Positions 44,180 to 53,796 are shown, counted from the first letter of the stretch. The stretch: 64,000 nucleotides of DNA from Candidatus Planktophila versatilis (GCF_002288265.1 NZ_CP016778.1:744001-808000), one strand, 5' to 3'. Program-made: numbers and translations. The notes: generated from the letters alone by a model not told the origin.

Positions 44180-44616
44180 GATCCAGTTGATCCAAATCCA
44201 CCTTCGCCGCGACCTGAGCCTGGCAACACATCAACTTCAATGAATTCAGCACGTTCTACTTTTTGAAAGACCAATTGCGCAATGCGATCGCCTCGTTTAA
44301 AACTAACACTTTCTTGAGGATCATGATTAATCAAGATGCATTGCAGTTCTCCGCGAAATCCAGCATCGACGGTGCCTGGGGCATTGACCATCGTGACTCC
44401 ATGTTTAATTGCTAAGCCAGAGCGTGGGTGGACCAGTGCAACATAACCATCAGGAAGTGCGATGGAAATTCCAGTAGGCACCAATGCTCGCTCCCCCGGC
44501 TGCAAGGTGATGTCAATCCGGGAGACGATATCGGCACCCGCATCTCCACCTTTAGAGTAATTTGGAAGAGGCAGATCAGGATCTAGTCTCTTAATTAAGA
44601 CCTGAAAATTACTCAT
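44176..44616 (-). CDS. dut: dUTP diphosphatase
   Basis: Trimeric enzyme hydrolysing dUTP to dUMP, keeping uracil out of DNA and feeding thymidylate synthesis. 146 residues. All five family motifs are visible: GDAGADIVS (about 24-32), HPRSGLAIKHG (about 63-73), NAPGTVDAGFRGE with the catalytic Asp (about 78-90), RGDRIAQLVFQ (about 104-114) and the C-terminal P-loop-like GRGEGGFGSTGS. Both ends overlap neighbours by ATGA-type junctions, placing it in the middle of a three-gene operon (thioesterase, dut, DUF3159). Confidence 0.97.
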   Translation of the reverse strand: MSNFQVLIKRLDPDLPLPNYSKGGDAGADIVSRIDITLQPGERALVPTGISIALPDGYVALVHPRSGLAIKHGVTMVNAPGTVDAGFRGELQCILINHDPQESVSFKRGDRIAQLVFQKVERAEFIEVDVLPGSGRGEGGFGSTGS

Positions 44617-45197
44617 GGATTGATATCAAACTCAGGATCTACAAAGGCGAAAAGTTGTGGGTTTTTGCGAAGTGCTGCCAAATATTCTGCCGGAGCACTC
44701 TCTAAGAAATGCTTCATCGGCACGATGACAAAGAGTGCGGCTGCACGCACTGCAATTTCGCCATCAATTCCCCCTAGTCGCCCAACCGCCTCTGAATACA
44801 CTTTTCTATTTACTTGGCCCGTGATCCGAGCAGAAATATGCAGAACGGTTCCAATCGGCACAGGCTTTAGAAAATCTGTTTCCAGGCGAGCAGTAACGGC
44901 CGGGGCGCGAAGAAGCCACATCAATTTTCCTAGAGCTTCATCGAAGGCAAGTGATAAGAGTCCACCATGTGCCAGACCAGGAGCCCCTTGATGATTTTCC
45001 GAGACAGTGAATTCGGCAGTGATATCTGCACCTTTACCGACATGAGCAACAAGATGTAGTCCGGTGGGGTGAAGTTCACCGCAGCCGAAGCAATGTGCAA
45101 AGTGTGAAGGTATCTGGGCACCTGTTGAAGGTGAGAGCGGATGACGCTCTGGAATCACCGAGCCCTCAGGCGGCGTAGTGGATGCAACGCGACTCAT
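44613..45197 (-). CDS. PaaI-type hotdog-fold thioesterase
   Basis: Acyl-CoA thioesterase-like protein of 194 residues. An N-terminal extension has a Cys pair (FAHCFGCGELHPTGLHL) that might bind metal, and the hotdog domain follows (about 50-165) with HGGLLSLAFDEALGKLMWL holding the family HGG...D/E catalytic pattern. No substrate is indicated. It is first in the dut operon and diverges from DUF3093. TAACCT lies 6 bases before the ATG. Confidence 0.82.
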   Translation of the reverse strand: MSRVASTTPPEGSVIPERHPLSPSTGAQIPSHFAHCFGCGELHPTGLHLVAHVGKGADITAEFTVSENHQGAPGLAHGGLLSLAFDEALGKLMWLLRAPAVTARLETDFLKPVPIGTVLHISARITGQVNRKVYSEAVGRLGGIDGEIAVRAAALFVIVPMKHFLESAPAEYLAALRKNPQLFAFVDPEFDINP

Positions 45198-45203
45198 GGC
45201 GCA

Positions 45204-45209
45204 AGGTTA
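45204..45209 (-). promoter_or_regulatory. -10 element, thioesterase-dut operon
   Basis: TAACCT on the minus strand, 6 bases before ATG 45197, next to the inverted repeat TTACTT-GATT-AAGTAA (45207-45222). Confidence 0.55.
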
Positions 45210-45226
45210 CTTGATTAAGTAAGAGA

Positions 45227-45232
45227 TAGCCT
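45227..45232 (+). promoter_or_regulatory. -10 element, DUF3093 gene
   Basis: TAGCCT, 7 bases before ATG 45240. Confidence 0.55.
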
Positions 45233-45239
45233 AGGGCTC

Positions 45240-45671
45240 ATGCTCTTTAAAGAAGTGATACGTCCCCCACTTTGGCTCTTAGCCTTCATCTACTTCATGT
45301 TTCTATCTTTAGTCATCGCAGTCTGGGCCGCGCTGGGCAATTTAAGCGCGCTGGTCACCTTCATCGCTCTGACCATTGCACTTCTTGCCATTGCCGTGAC
45401 GGCAAAGAGTGAAGTCAGAGTTACCCAGGATGAGTTGGTAATCGGGAAAGCTCATATAGGAGTCAAATATCTAGCAGGCGTTGAAATTCTAGATAAGAAC
45501 GCTATGAGACTGCTGCGCACACGCGATGCTGATCCTGCCGCCTTCTTGGCAATTAAGTTTTGGATGTCAACAGGTGTGAAGATTACGCTCAACGATCCGC
45601 GTGATCCCACACCTTATTGGCTTGTTAGTTGCAAAAAAGGGAAAGAGCTTAAGAGCACTCTTTACAAATAG
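45240..45671 (+). CDS. DUF3093 membrane protein
   Basis: Actinobacterial protein of unknown function, 143 residues. Two N-terminal membrane helices (about 9-31 and 36-55) are followed by a small cytoplasmic beta-rich domain with Lys-Asp-rich loops. It is conserved next to dut and DUF4193 in actinobacteria (Rv2698 in M. tuberculosis). Its 3' end overlaps the convergent DUF4193 gene by 23 bp. Confidence 0.83.
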   Translation: MLFKEVIRPPLWLLAFIYFMFLSLVIAVWAALGNLSALVTFIALTIALLAIAVTAKSEVRVTQDELVIGKAHIGVKYLAGVEILDKNAMRLLRTRDADPAAFLAIKFWMSTGVKITLNDPRDPTPYWLVSCKKGKELKSTLYK

Positions 45672-45945
45672 CTTTCGCGCCTTCACCCTTTGCTAATTGA
45701 GTGATGTGGTGAATGAGGAAACATTTAGAGCATGTGAATTCATCTGTCTGTACTGGCACCACTCGCACGGCAAGTTTTTCACCTGAGAGGTCTGCTCCAG
45801 GAAGTTCAAGAGTCTCTGCAGCTTCTGCTTCATCAACATCAATCTGTCCGGATTGTGCATCTACTCGCTTTGCTTTGAGTTCTTCTAACGATTCCTCGTG
45901 AAGCTCCTCGTCGGTTTTTCTGGGTGTGTCGTAATCTGTTGCCAC
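45649..45945 (-). CDS. DUF4193 zinc-ribbon-like protein
   Basis: Small acidic actinobacterial protein, 98 residues. The N-terminus MATDYDTPRKTDEE is typical of the family, which decides for GTG 45945 over the GTG three codons earlier; GAGGTGAG lies upstream. The C-terminus has two Cys pairs (CSKC and CKEC), a probable zinc knuckle. The acidic middle and zinc end resemble small RNA polymerase-binding proteins, but that role is only a guess. Confidence 0.85.
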   Translation of the reverse strand: MATDYDTPRKTDEELHEESLEELKAKRVDAQSGQIDVDEAEAAETLELPGADLSGEKLAVRVVPVQTDEFTCSKCFLIHHITQLAKGEGAKAICKECS

Positions 45946-45995
45946 TGATCTCACCTCGCTTCCATCATCTTTGTGCGAACGATTGGTCCGCTACC

Positions 45996-46013
45996 TGCGC
46001 GAATAGTCGCGCA
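45996..46013. repeat. Inverted repeat between hflX and DUF4193
   Basis: TGCGCGA-ATAG-TCGCGCA, 7-bp perfect arms, flanked on both sides by CCGCTA. It could form a stable hairpin that ends hflX transcription or acts as an operator for the DUF4193 gene. No T-tract follows. Confidence 0.5.
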
Positions 46014-46054
46014 TTACCCGCTATCTAGCCGATACAACCCCCGGCGTGTCGGTT

Positions 46055-47539
46055 TTATTCCTGGGTAGAGGCGGCGATTTCTTCCGCTTTGGCAATGGCC
46101 ATCGCTAGCCCGGCATCAACGTAGGCATGAATCGAAGTTCCCTCAGGTAGATGTTCTTCACTCAGAATTTCGCCCTGTTCATGGACGGCAGAAACTAGAT
46201 CGCCTCGGCTATATGGAATTACCGCTGTTATCTCGACACTTGGATGAGGAAGAGATTTTTCGATTGCACGAATAAGTCCCTCCATTCCAAATCCGGAACG
46301 GACGGAGAAGGCATAGCTATTGGGTTCTTTTCGCAATATTTCAAGGACAACAGCAGGATCTGCAATATCGACCTTGTTAATAGCGATAATTTCTGGGATG
46401 TGTGCCCCACCAATTTCAGTAATGACTTCGCGTACCGCGCGAATCTGTTCAAAGGGGTCTGTGTGAGATCCATCTACTACATGCACAATCAGATCTGAGC
46501 CTGACACCTCTTCCAGAGTTGATTTAAAGGCATCGATGAGCTGATGCGGCAAATGGCGAACAAAACCGACGGTGTCTGAGAGTGTGTAGATGCGCCCTTC
46601 GGCTGTTTCGCACTTACGAACCGTGGGATCAAGGGTTGCAAAGAGCGCGTTTTCTACCAACACTCCCGCACCGGTGAGCGCATTAAGAAGTGAAGATTTT
46701 CCAGCATTTGTATAACCAGCGATAGCAACCGATGGGATGTTATTTCGCTTGCGCTCTTGTCGCTTTGTGTCGCGAGAAGTTTTCATCTCAGCGATTTCAC
46801 GTCGAAGCTTGGCCATCTTGTCGCGGATACGTCTGCGATCGGTCTCAATCTTGGTTTCACCGGGACCTCTACCGCCAATACCGGCGCCACCTGCTGCGCG
46901 TCCGCCGACCTGACGAGAGAGGGAATCTCCCCATCCACGAAGTCGCGGAAGAAGATAGGCAATCTGGGCTAACTCAACTTGCGCCTTGCCTTCTTTACTC
47001 TTTGCATGTTGGGCAAAAATATCAAGGATTAGCGCAACCCGATCAACAACCTTCACCTTAAGTTTCTCTTCTAAGGTGCGAAGCTGCGAAGGTGAAAGTT
47101 CGCCGTCGCATACAACGGTATCGGCCCCTGTTGCGATAACAATTTGTCGTAGCTCAATTAACTTTCCGGAACCGATATAGGTAGATGGATCAGGTTTATC
47201 TCGGCGTTGAATGAGTCCTTCCATCACTTCCGAACCAGCAGTCTCTGCAAGTGCCTTCAACTCAGCTAAGGAATTATCTGCCATCTCAGCAGTGCCTTCG
47301 GTCCACACACCAACGAGTACTACCCGTTCAAGTTGTAATTGACGGTATTCGGCATCAGAAATATCTTGGAGTTCTGTGGAGAAGCTTTTGACCCGTCGAA
47401 GTGCATTTCGATCGGAAAGTTCCTGCTGTTCATTTTCTTCATACTCGGTCTCATCAGAATCAAAGTCGGCGGCGGCTCGTGCGCTCTCTCGCAGTAGATC
47501 TTCGAAAAGTTTGTCGTAGCCGTCCTCGGAGGTAGTCAT
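46055..47539 (-). CDS. hflX: Ribosome-associated GTPase HflX
   Basis: GTPase that splits stalled or heat-damaged 70S ribosomes. 494 residues. An acidic N-terminal extension precedes the HflX domain, which has SGKLIELR and GRGPGETKIETDRRRI; the G domain starts near 273 with the P-loop GYTNAGKSSLLN, then DTVGFVRHLP (G3) and NKVD (G4). Length is slightly above average because of the acid-rich first 40 residues. It overlaps dapF by ATGA. hflX next to dapF and miaA is a common actinobacterial arrangement. Confidence 0.96.
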   Translation of the reverse strand: MTTSEDGYDKLFEDLLRESARAAADFDSDETEYEENEQQELSDRNALRRVKSFSTELQDISDAEYRQLQLERVVLVGVWTEGTAEMADNSLAELKALAETAGSEVMEGLIQRRDKPDPSTYIGSGKLIELRQIVIATGADTVVCDGELSPSQLRTLEEKLKVKVVDRVALILDIFAQHAKSKEGKAQVELAQIAYLLPRLRGWGDSLSRQVGGRAAGGAGIGGRGPGETKIETDRRRIRDKMAKLRREIAEMKTSRDTKRQERKRNNIPSVAIAGYTNAGKSSLLNALTGAGVLVENALFATLDPTVRKCETAEGRIYTLSDTVGFVRHLPHQLIDAFKSTLEEVSGSDLIVHVVDGSHTDPFEQIRAVREVITEIGGAHIPEIIAINKVDIADPAVVLEILRKEPNSYAFSVRSGFGMEGLIRAIEKSLPHPSVEITAVIPYSRGDLVSAVHEQGEILSEEHLPEGTSIHAYVDAGLAMAIAKAEEIAASTQE

Positions 47540-48345
47540 GAATTGAGGTAGGAAGAGATGTCATGTTCGCTGATGAGCTCTGCCGGTCCAATCAAGGTCG
47601 CATTTGAATGGTTATCAATATCGACAATGAGGCGACCTCCTGGTGGGAAAATTGTCCATCGCGATGGCAGCGAGACGCCCGTCTTCATGGATGCTGCTAA
47701 CGCGACTGCGCAGGTACCAGTTCCACAAGATCGTGTCTCACCGCTACCGCGTTCATGCACGCGCATACGTGCTTCTTTATCTGGAAGTAACTGAACAAAT
47801 TCAACATTGACGCCTTCAGGATAAGACGATGCCGGTGCAACCAGCGGTGCTACTTCTAGTGAGCCCACTTGCTCGAGATCATCGACGAAGACCACTGCAT
47901 GTGGATTTCCTACATTGATGTTGTAGCCACTCCAGGTATGCCCATTGTGTGTGACCGAGATTTCTTCCATCTCATCTGTCACATGACCCATATTGACCGA
48001 GATATCGCCATCACGTGGAACGCGAAGGTGCTTGATTCCAGCCCGGGTATCAATGGCAAAGATTCCTTCAGGCTGATGCTCATGTGTGACTAGGTACTTG
48101 GCCATCACCCGAATTCCATTACCGCACATCTCCGCAAGTGAGCCATCGGCGTTGTGGTAATCCATAAACCACTGCTTGCCATTTTTTAGAATGCGAATAA
48201 ATCCATCGGCACCGATGCCAGTCTTACGATTGCAGATTGCAGCTATTTGGTGAGATGAGATCTCGCGTTGATTATCTGGGTCAAAGAGAATGACAAAATC
48301 ATTCTCAGTTCCGTGTCCATATGTGGCAATCATTGAATTCGACAT
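47536..48345 (-). CDS. dapF: Diaminopimelate epimerase
   Basis: Converts LL- to meso-diaminopimelate for lysine and peptidoglycan. 269 residues. Both catalytic cysteines are present: Cys74 in EMCGNGIRVMAKY and Cys207 in SGETRSCGTGTC. It shows that the wall is meso-DAP based, consistent with the NlpC/P60 endopeptidase in this window. It lies 4 bp after miaA and overlaps hflX by 4 bp. Confidence 0.97.
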   Translation of the reverse strand: MSNSMIATYGHGTENDFVILFDPDNQREISSHQIAAICNRKTGIGADGFIRILKNGKQWFMDYHNADGSLAEMCGNGIRVMAKYLVTHEHQPEGIFAIDTRAGIKHLRVPRDGDISVNMGHVTDEMEEISVTHNGHTWSGYNINVGNPHAVVFVDDLEQVGSLEVAPLVAPASSYPEGVNVEFVQLLPDKEARMRVHERGSGETRSCGTGTCAVALAASMKTGVSLPSRWTIFPPGGRLIVDIDNHSNATLIGPAELISEHDISSYLNS

Positions 48346-48349
48346 GACG

Positions 48350-49249
48350 CTATGAGTTTATCTTCTGCATTATGGTTTCCAGGCGAGGTTGATGAGGTGC
48401 TATCCACTGAATCCGGGTATCGCGTGAGAACCAGGTCTCTTGCCGGCGTGCATATTGGCGAGTGGAGCGCTTTGTCTCTTCCTTAGCTTCCGCTTCCGTC
48501 ATCTGTCCGGCGCGCATTGCAATCAGGGCTGAATATCCCAAGGCTCGTTGAGCAGTTGACCCTTGAAGAATTCCTTCTGCAATGAGTGCATCAACTTCTA
48601 CAAGGAAACCTTGCTCCCACATTTTCTCAACCCGAAGATCAATCCGCTCTCCAAGATGCTCGCGCTCCATGACTAGGCCAAATTGCAGCGCATCTGGAAA
48701 TCTCGAGCTATCTTCTCTTGGAAGATTTGCGGTAAATGGCTTTCCAGTAATTTCAATCACTTCAAGGGCACGAATAATCCGACGAGTATTTGCTCGATCA
48801 ATAGCCAACGCTGCTGCCGGATCTAACTCTTGCAAACGCGTGAAAAGTGAATCTGATCCAAACTCTTCTGCCTCAGACTCCAGTCGTGCTCGCACTTCCG
48901 GGCTGGTATCTGGAAAGTTGAGGTCATCTAGAACGGCCTTGATATAGAGCCCGGTCCCTCCAACTATCACCACATGTTGATTGCGTGAATGAATCTCACT
49001 TATTTGTTCGCGCGCCAACTGTTGATACCAAGCAACAGTGGAATCCTGCTTCACGCTCAGAACATCGAGTAGATGATGAGGAATACCACGGCGCTGCGCA
49101 ACACTTAGCTTTGCCGTACCAATATCCATACCCGTATATAGCTGCATCGAGTCGGCATTGATAATTTCGGCGCCTATCTGCTCTGCAACATCTAGCGCCA
49201 TTTCACTCTTACCCGTTGCAGTGGCACCACAAATGACAATTACTTTCAC
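48350..49249 (-). CDS. miaA: tRNA dimethylallyltransferase
   Basis: Transfers dimethylallyl to A37 of tRNAs that read UNN codons. 299 residues. P-loop [11 protein letters not shown] (about 8-18), the [15 protein letters not shown] segment (about 34-48), [11 protein letters not shown] near 96, and the C-terminal helical domain with [11 protein letters not shown]. The product is the substrate of MiaB, whose gene overlaps upstream by 4 bp. Confidence 0.97.
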   Translation of the reverse strand: MKVIVICGATATGKSEMALDVAEQIGAEIINADSMQLYTGMDIGTAKLSVAQRRGIPHHLLDVLSVKQDSTVAWYQQLAREQISEIHSRNQHVVIVGGTGLYIKAVLDDLNFPDTSPEVRARLESEAEEFGSDSLFTRLQELDPAAALAIDRANTRRIIRALEVIEITGKPFTANLPREDSSRFPDALQFGLVMEREHLGERIDLRVEKMWEQGFLVEVDALIAEGILQGSTAQRALGYSALIAMRAGQMTEAEAKEETKRSTRQYARRQETWFSRDTRIQWIAPHQPRLETIMQKINS

Positions 49250-50661
49250 GAAGTACGAACCTTTGGAATTCCTAGCGATGTTGAAGCTGGCGCGGACTTT
49301 GCCGCATGGGCATCTCCCCCACGTGTGCGCATTACTGACACTGCGCTTCCGATCAGATAGTGCGCCGATGCTTCGGTAATGTGAACATCAACAAAATCAC
49401 CGGGGCGGGCATCAGTATCGGCATCGAAGTGCACAAGCCTGAAATCTTCCGATTTTCCGGTCATGCGAGAGCGAGACTCATCTCGTCGACCCTCAACTTC
49501 AGAGACCATCACACGATGCGTTGAGCCAATAGATTCTTCATTGACTGAGAGCGAGATTTTCTGTTGGTGCTCATGCAAGCGGGTATATCTCTCTCCCACA
49601 ATCTCCTGCGGCACTTGGTTTGGCATAACTCCTGCAGGTGTACCAGGACGAATTGAATACTTATATGTATAGGCCGCGGCAAATCGCGCCTGTGTTGTGA
49701 TGTCCAAGGTCCCCTGAAAATCTGTTTCACTTTCACCTGGAAAGCCAACAATGATGTCAGTTGTAATCATCGCTTGTGGAATAGATGCTCGTACCCGTTC
49801 AAGAATTCCGAGATACTTATCGGTGCGATATGACCGGCGCATAGATTGCAAAATGGAATCTGAGCCTGATTGCAACGGCATATGTAGGTGCGGCATAACA
49901 TTCTTAGTCTGGGCCATCGCCTCAATGACATCATCGGTGAAATCACGAGGATGAGGGGACATAAAACGAACTCGTTCTAGCCCCTGGATCTTGCCAGCAT
50001 CACGTAAGAGTTTGGCAAAGGCGCCGCGATCACCAAATTCAACACCATAGGCGTTCACATTCTGTCCGAGCAGAGTAATTTCGATAACACCTTGGTCCAC
50101 CAGCATCTGCATCTCTTTGAGCACATCTGCCGCTGCACGATCTTTCTCTATTCCGCGAAGCGCCGGAACGATACAGAAGGTGCAGGTGTTATTGCATCCA
50201 ACGGAGATTGAGACCCACGAAGTGAAGGCCGAGAATCTGCGAGCAGGTAGCGTAGAAGGAAAATGCTCAAGTGATTCCAATATTTCAATCTGAGACTCTT
50301 CTTCGATACGAGCACGCTCAAGTAGAAGCGGCAAGGAGCCCACATTGTGTGTCCCAAAAACTACATCCACATATGGCGCTTTTTTAAGGATAATCGATTG
50401 ATCCTTCTGCGCCAAACATCCGCCAACGGCAATCTGCATCGCAGGATTCTTCTTCTTAATCGGCGCTAGGAAGCTTAGATTTCCATAGAGCTTATTATCA
50501 GCATTCTCGCGAACCGCACAGGTATTAAAGACCACAATGTCAGCTTGTTCACCGGGAATAACAGGAATATGTCCTGCTTCATCTAGCAGACCAGCGATGC
50601 GTTCTGAGTCGTGCACATTCATCTGACACCCGTAGGTCTCAACCAAATATGTGCGCGACAT
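49246..50661 (-). CDS. miaB: tRNA-2-methylthio-N6-dimethylallyladenosine synthase
   Basis: Radical-SAM methylthiotransferase acting on i6A37. 471 residues. The N-terminal MTTase domain has three cysteines in [17 protein letters not shown] and VGGCLAQK; the radical-SAM motif is CNNTCTFC (about 155-162); the TRAM domain closes the protein (about 370-440), followed by a short tail. It heads the miaB-miaA-dapF-hflX operon. TAAGAT lies 7 bases before the ATG. Confidence 0.97.
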   Translation of the reverse strand: MSRTYLVETYGCQMNVHDSERIAGLLDEAGHIPVIPGEQADIVVFNTCAVRENADNKLYGNLSFLAPIKKKNPAMQIAVGGCLAQKDQSIILKKAPYVDVVFGTHNVGSLPLLLERARIEEESQIEILESLEHFPSTLPARRFSAFTSWVSISVGCNNTCTFCIVPALRGIEKDRAAADVLKEMQMLVDQGVIEITLLGQNVNAYGVEFGDRGAFAKLLRDAGKIQGLERVRFMSPHPRDFTDDVIEAMAQTKNVMPHLHMPLQSGSDSILQSMRRSYRTDKYLGILERVRASIPQAMITTDIIVGFPGESETDFQGTLDITTQARFAAAYTYKYSIRPGTPAGVMPNQVPQEIVGERYTRLHEHQQKISLSVNEESIGSTHRVMVSEVEGRRDESRSRMTGKSEDFRLVHFDADTDARPGDFVDVHITEASAHYLIGSAVSVMRTRGGDAHAAKSAPASTSLGIPKVRTS

Positions 50662-50668
50662 GGCGCCT

Positions 50669-50674
50669 ATCTTA
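50669..50674 (-). promoter_or_regulatory. -10 element, miaB operon
   Basis: TAAGAT on the minus strand, 7 bases before ATG 50661. Confidence 0.5.
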
Positions 50675-50682
50675 TTTCAGAG

Positions 50683-51651
50683 TCAGTTAGTGATGCGAAT
50701 CGGTGCAATACCGCGCGCGATTTGACGCTCGAAGTGAACTTCGCGCTTATCGTTAAATACGGAAGCCGCTTTATATGTCTCATCCATGAAGGCCTGAAGT
50801 TCATCACGAGCCTTAATTCCATCACCGGAAAGATCGGTTCTTTCAAATACATTCCAAGCCCGCAGAACGGGAGCAATCACATCATCGAGGTGTTGCTGCA
50901 GATCATAGATTCCAGCCAGCGCAATCTGCACAGCTTTTCGTCCAAAGCCCGGCATGTTTGCCCCTGGCATATCAAAGTTTGTTACTACATCTGTAATGGC
51001 GCGCATTGCAGCGTTAGGTTCCATATCAAGTGCTGCAGAAAGAGTATTGCGATAGAAAAGCATATGAAGATTCTCATCCAGCGCTATTCGCTGCATCATT
51101 CCTTCGGCAATCGAATCCTCTGAAATTTTTCCAGTATTGCGGTGTGAAATACGTGTTGCTAACTCTTGGAAGGAGACGTAGGCAATCGTGTGCAACATAT
51201 CGTTCTCATATGGAGTCTGATATCCGAGTGACATATGAGCCATCCGAAGATCTTCGAGTTCATAAGGGTCAACGCCACGAGTAGCCATCAGGTAGTCACG
51301 AATAACAATCGCATGGCGTGCTTCTTCTGCCGTCCAACGTTCGATCCAATTACCCCATGCGCCATCACGGCCCATCGAGATTGATATCTCGGTGTGATAA
51401 CTCGGCAAATTATCTTCTGTCAGTAAATTGAGTACGAGTGAATCTTGCGCGACAGGAGTCAAGCGAGAATCTTTCGCTTCCCAGGCATCTCCATTAAGTG
51501 GACCCGCATAATCGCGTCCTTCAGACCATGGGACATACTCATGTGGGTACCAATTCTTCTGAACTGAAATATGTCGCTCGAGTTCAACTGCAACAATAGG
51601 CTCTAGGTCGCGAATTAAGCGAGACTGGATCTTTGCTGACTCTTCACTCAT
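50683..51651 (-). CDS. Acyl-ACP desaturase (ferritin-like diiron)
   Basis: Soluble diiron fatty-acid desaturase of 322 residues, similar to mycobacterial DesA proteins and plant stearoyl-ACP desaturase. The iron-binding acids are visible in the helices: EEARH (about 109-113) and DENLH (about 193-197), with further Glu residues at LERH near 23 and FQELATR. It introduces a double bond into ACP-bound acyl chains and so sets membrane fluidity. It has its own promoter (TACTCT 6 bases before the ATG) and stands alone between miaB and trmD. Confidence 0.92.
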   Translation of the reverse strand: MSEESAKIQSRLIRDLEPIVAVELERHISVQKNWYPHEYVPWSEGRDYAGPLNGDAWEAKDSRLTPVAQDSLVLNLLTEDNLPSYHTEISISMGRDGAWGNWIERWTAEEARHAIVIRDYLMATRGVDPYELEDLRMAHMSLGYQTPYENDMLHTIAYVSFQELATRISHRNTGKISEDSIAEGMMQRIALDENLHMLFYRNTLSAALDMEPNAAMRAITDVVTNFDMPGANMPGFGRKAVQIALAGIYDLQQHLDDVIAPVLRAWNVFERTDLSGDGIKARDELQAFMDETYKAASVFNDKREVHFERQIARGIAPIRITN

Positions 51652-51657
51652 GGGCTA

Positions 51658-51663
51658 AGAGTA
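51658..51663 (-). promoter_or_regulatory. -10 element, acyl-ACP desaturase
   Basis: TACTCT on the minus strand, 6 bases before ATG 51651. Confidence 0.5.
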
Positions 51664-51688
51664 AGGCAGAAGTGCCATTACTTTCGAG

Positions 51689-52372
51689 TTAAAGATTATC
51701 TTTTGCACGTTTTTCTGCCTGTTGGCTTCGCCACTTTGCAATTTCTGCGTGATTTCCGCTGAGTAATATCTCTGGTACCGAGATACCTCGCCATTCTTGT
51801 GGCTTGGTAAAGTTTGGATATTCGAGGTAGCCCTCAAATTTATGTGATTCTTCCGACAAAGACTCTGGGTTACCGAGCACTCCTGGTATGAGTCGTGTAA
51901 CGGCCTCAATCATGACCATCGACGCAACTTCTCCACCACCTAGAACATAGTCACCAATGGAGATTTCATGAACGCGAATATTGCGATTCTTAAATTCTTG
52001 CGTTGAATAATACTGACGAACCCGATCATCTATTCCTTCATAGCGGCCACATGCGAAGACTAAGTGCGCTGCAGTTGAGAATTCCTGAGCTATTTTTTGA
52101 GTAAAGCGACGACCTGCTGGAGTGAGGATGATGAGATCTGTATTCTCACTCATCAATGGATCAAGGGTCTTTCCCCACACTTCCGGCAACATCACCATGC
52201 CGGCGCCTCCACCGTAGGGGGTGTCATCAACAGTGTTGTGATTATCGGTACTCAGAGCGCGCAGATCATGAACTTCAATCTCAAGTAGACCTGAGCTTTG
52301 AGCTTTGCCGAGTAGGGATAGTTTCAGCGGTGATAGATACTCAGGAAATATGGAAATGACATCTATTTTCAT
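51689..52372 (-). CDS. trmD: tRNA (guanine37-N1)-methyltransferase
   Basis: SPOUT-fold enzyme making m1G37, which prevents frameshifting. 227 residues. Knot motifs: [13 protein letters not shown] (about 49-61), [11 protein letters not shown] (about 110-120) and [20 protein letters not shown] (about 136-155) forming the SAM site; the C-terminal tRNA-binding domain is complete. It overlaps rimM by 4 bp, in the conserved rpsP-KH-rimM-trmD order. Confidence 0.97.
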   Translation of the reverse strand: MKIDVISIFPEYLSPLKLSLLGKAQSSGLLEIEVHDLRALSTDNHNTVDDTPYGGGAGMVMLPEVWGKTLDPLMSENTDLIILTPAGRRFTQKIAQEFSTAAHLVFACGRYEGIDDRVRQYYSTQEFKNRNIRVHEISIGDYVLGGGEVASMVMIEAVTRLIPGVLGNPESLSEESHKFEGYLEYPNFTKPQEWRGISVPEILLSGNHAEIAKWRSQQAEKRAKDNL

Positions 52373-52872
52373 TGCATACTTCCATCGATATCAGGTGGGA
52401 TTACCGTCATTCGCTTAGCATTAATATCGACAACCGGAACCAATTGACGGACAAATGGAATCAGTACTTCGCCGTCAGCGCTCTTTATTGCTAAGACATC
52501 TTGACCCGGCAAGTTCAAAACATCGGTGACAACTCCGAATTCATCTCCGTCAACGAGATAGGCGGTGCAGCCAACAAGTTGTAAGACGTGATAGTCATCT
52601 TCATCAATTCCTGGCGCTGCGATATCAACTTCGGCATAGAGAAGTTCATTGCGCAGCGCTTCAATCGAATTGCGGTCCTCAATTCCTTGGAAGCCAAGGA
52701 GAAGAATTCCATTGTGAACGCGGGCAGAAACCACAGTTAATTCACCATGGCTATCTGTCTCTAAGACTGCACCAATAGCAAAGCGATCTTCAGCTTCGTC
52801 AGTGCGAACTTCGATTGTCGCTTCACCTAAAATCCCGTGAGCTTTACCAATGCGGCCCACGTTTAATTTCAT
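52369..52872 (-). CDS. rimM: 16S rRNA processing protein RimM
   Basis: 30S maturation factor that binds S19. 167 residues with the N-terminal RimM domain ([17 protein letters not shown] at about 5-21) and C-terminal PRC-barrel (from about 94, [18 protein letters not shown]). It lies 11 bp after the KH gene and overlaps trmD. Confidence 0.95.
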   Translation of the reverse strand: MKLNVGRIGKAHGILGEATIEVRTDEAEDRFAIGAVLETDSHGELTVVSARVHNGILLLGFQGIEDRNSIEALRNELLYAEVDIAAPGIDEDDYHVLQLVGCTAYLVDGDEFGVVTDVLNLPGQDVLAIKSADGEVLIPFVRQLVPVVDINAKRMTVIPPDIDGSMQ

Positions 52873-52883
52873 GGGTGTAAAAG

Positions 52884-53123
52884 TTAGCGAACCTCGTCGG
52901 TATCGATGAGATCAACACGAACAGTGCGTCCTGCTAGCGCGCTTACGACTGTGCGTAGCGCCTTAGCTGTACGACCATTACGGCCAATCACCTTGCCGAT
53001 ATCTTCAGGATTAACACGTACTTCGAGAGTTGTTCCTCGACGATGAGTCTTTTCCTTCACATTGACATCGTCAGGGTTATCAACGATTCCCTTTACGAGA
53101 TGTTCGAGTGCTTCGTCAATCAT
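52884..53123 (-). CDS. khpA: KH-domain RNA-binding protein (KhpA type)
   Basis: 79-residue single KH domain. The RNA-binding GXXG loop is GRNG in VIGRNGRTAKALRTVV (about 47-62). Conserved between rpsP and rimM in Gram-positive bacteria, where it works as a small RNA chaperone and partner of KhpB. It lies 2 bp after the rpsP stop. Confidence 0.95.
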   Translation of the reverse strand: MIDEALEHLVKGIVDNPDDVNVKEKTHRRGTTLEVRVNPEDIGKVIGRNGRTAKALRTVVSALAGRTVRVDLIDTDEVR

Positions 53124-53125
53124 AT

Positions 53126-53686
53126 TTATTCAGCAGGAGTTTCTGCTACAGCCGCATCTTCTACAACCGCTTCTGGCGCAGGAGTCTCTTCGGCTACAAC
53201 TTCAACCGGAGTTTCCACTACAGCTTCAGCTGGAGCTTCTGCAACAACTTCTACCACTGGCTCGGCCACAACAGGGTTTGCCTTTGCAGCTAACTTGTCC
53301 TGTGCCTTCTTCTTCAAAGTTGTTGCACCTTCTGCAGGTTCTGCAGCGGCAGCCTTCACAGCTGCTTCATAGGCAACGCTCTTGTGTGGCTTTGGAGCTG
53401 CAACACGAAGCGTTCCTTCTGTTCCTGGAAGACCCTTGTGCTTCTGCCAATCTCCGGTCACCTTCAGAAGCGCCTCTACTGCCTCTGATGGTTGTGCGCC
53501 AACACCAAGCCAATACAGAGCACGCTCTGAATTAACTTCGATCAGTGATGGCTCTTGACCTGGAACGTAGCGACCAATTTCTTCAATTGAAAGACCGTTA
53601 CGTGCCTTACGTGAATCTGTAACTACGATGCGGAAATAAGGTGTGCGAATTTTTCCCATGCGCATTAAGCGAATTTTTGTAGACAA
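53126..53686 (-). CDS. rpsP: 30S ribosomal protein S16 with long acidic tail
   Basis: Ribosomal protein S16, 186 residues from TTG 53686. The conserved S16 fold is the first 85 or so residues ([20 protein letters not shown] at the start). The open frame extends upstream, but family N-termini begin at this TTG, and AGGAG lies 10 bases before it. Beyond residue 85 comes a basic stretch ([16 protein letters not shown]) and then about 60 residues of Ala, Glu, Val and Pro (repeated AEAP/VVAE/VETP). Actinobacterial S16 proteins do carry C-terminal extensions, though this one is long. It heads the rpsP-khpA-rimM-trmD operon. Confidence 0.93.
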   Translation of the reverse strand: MSTKIRLMRMGKIRTPYFRIVVTDSRKARNGLSIEEIGRYVPGQEPSLIEVNSERALYWLGVGAQPSEAVEALLKVTGDWQKHKGLPGTEGTLRVAAPKPHKSVAYEAAVKAAAAEPAEGATTLKKKAQDKLAAKANPVVAEPVVEVVAEAPAEAVVETPVEVVAEETPAPEAVVEDAAVAETPAE

Positions 53687-53768
53687 AGAACTTGTGCTCC
53701 TAAAAAGTGTGCCGAACCAAATTGCTACAGCGGGGTGCGTAACTAAGTGGTCCAACTGTGGATTGGAT

Positions 53769-53796
53769 TGTTACCGGGGTAGAGGGCCCTGTAACA
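53769..53796. terminator. Hairpin between ffh and rpsP
   Basis: TGTTAC pairs with GTAACA, and an inner GGG pairs with CCC. Located 31 bases beyond the ffh stop for minus-strand transcription. It lacks a U-tract, so termination is uncertain. Confidence 0.4.

Noticed and set aside
46015-46055. Imperfect hairpin followed by TTTTATT just after hflX on the plus strand
   Set aside because: The T-tract faces plus-strand transcription, but no plus-strand gene ends nearby; the stem has a two-base bulge.
53062-53535. 157-codon plus-strand open frame rich in Leu and Gln, opposite rpsP
   Set aside because: It is the antisense of the Ala/Glu/Val/Pro-rich S16 tail. Low-complexity composition keeps the opposite frame open, and it has no start signal.
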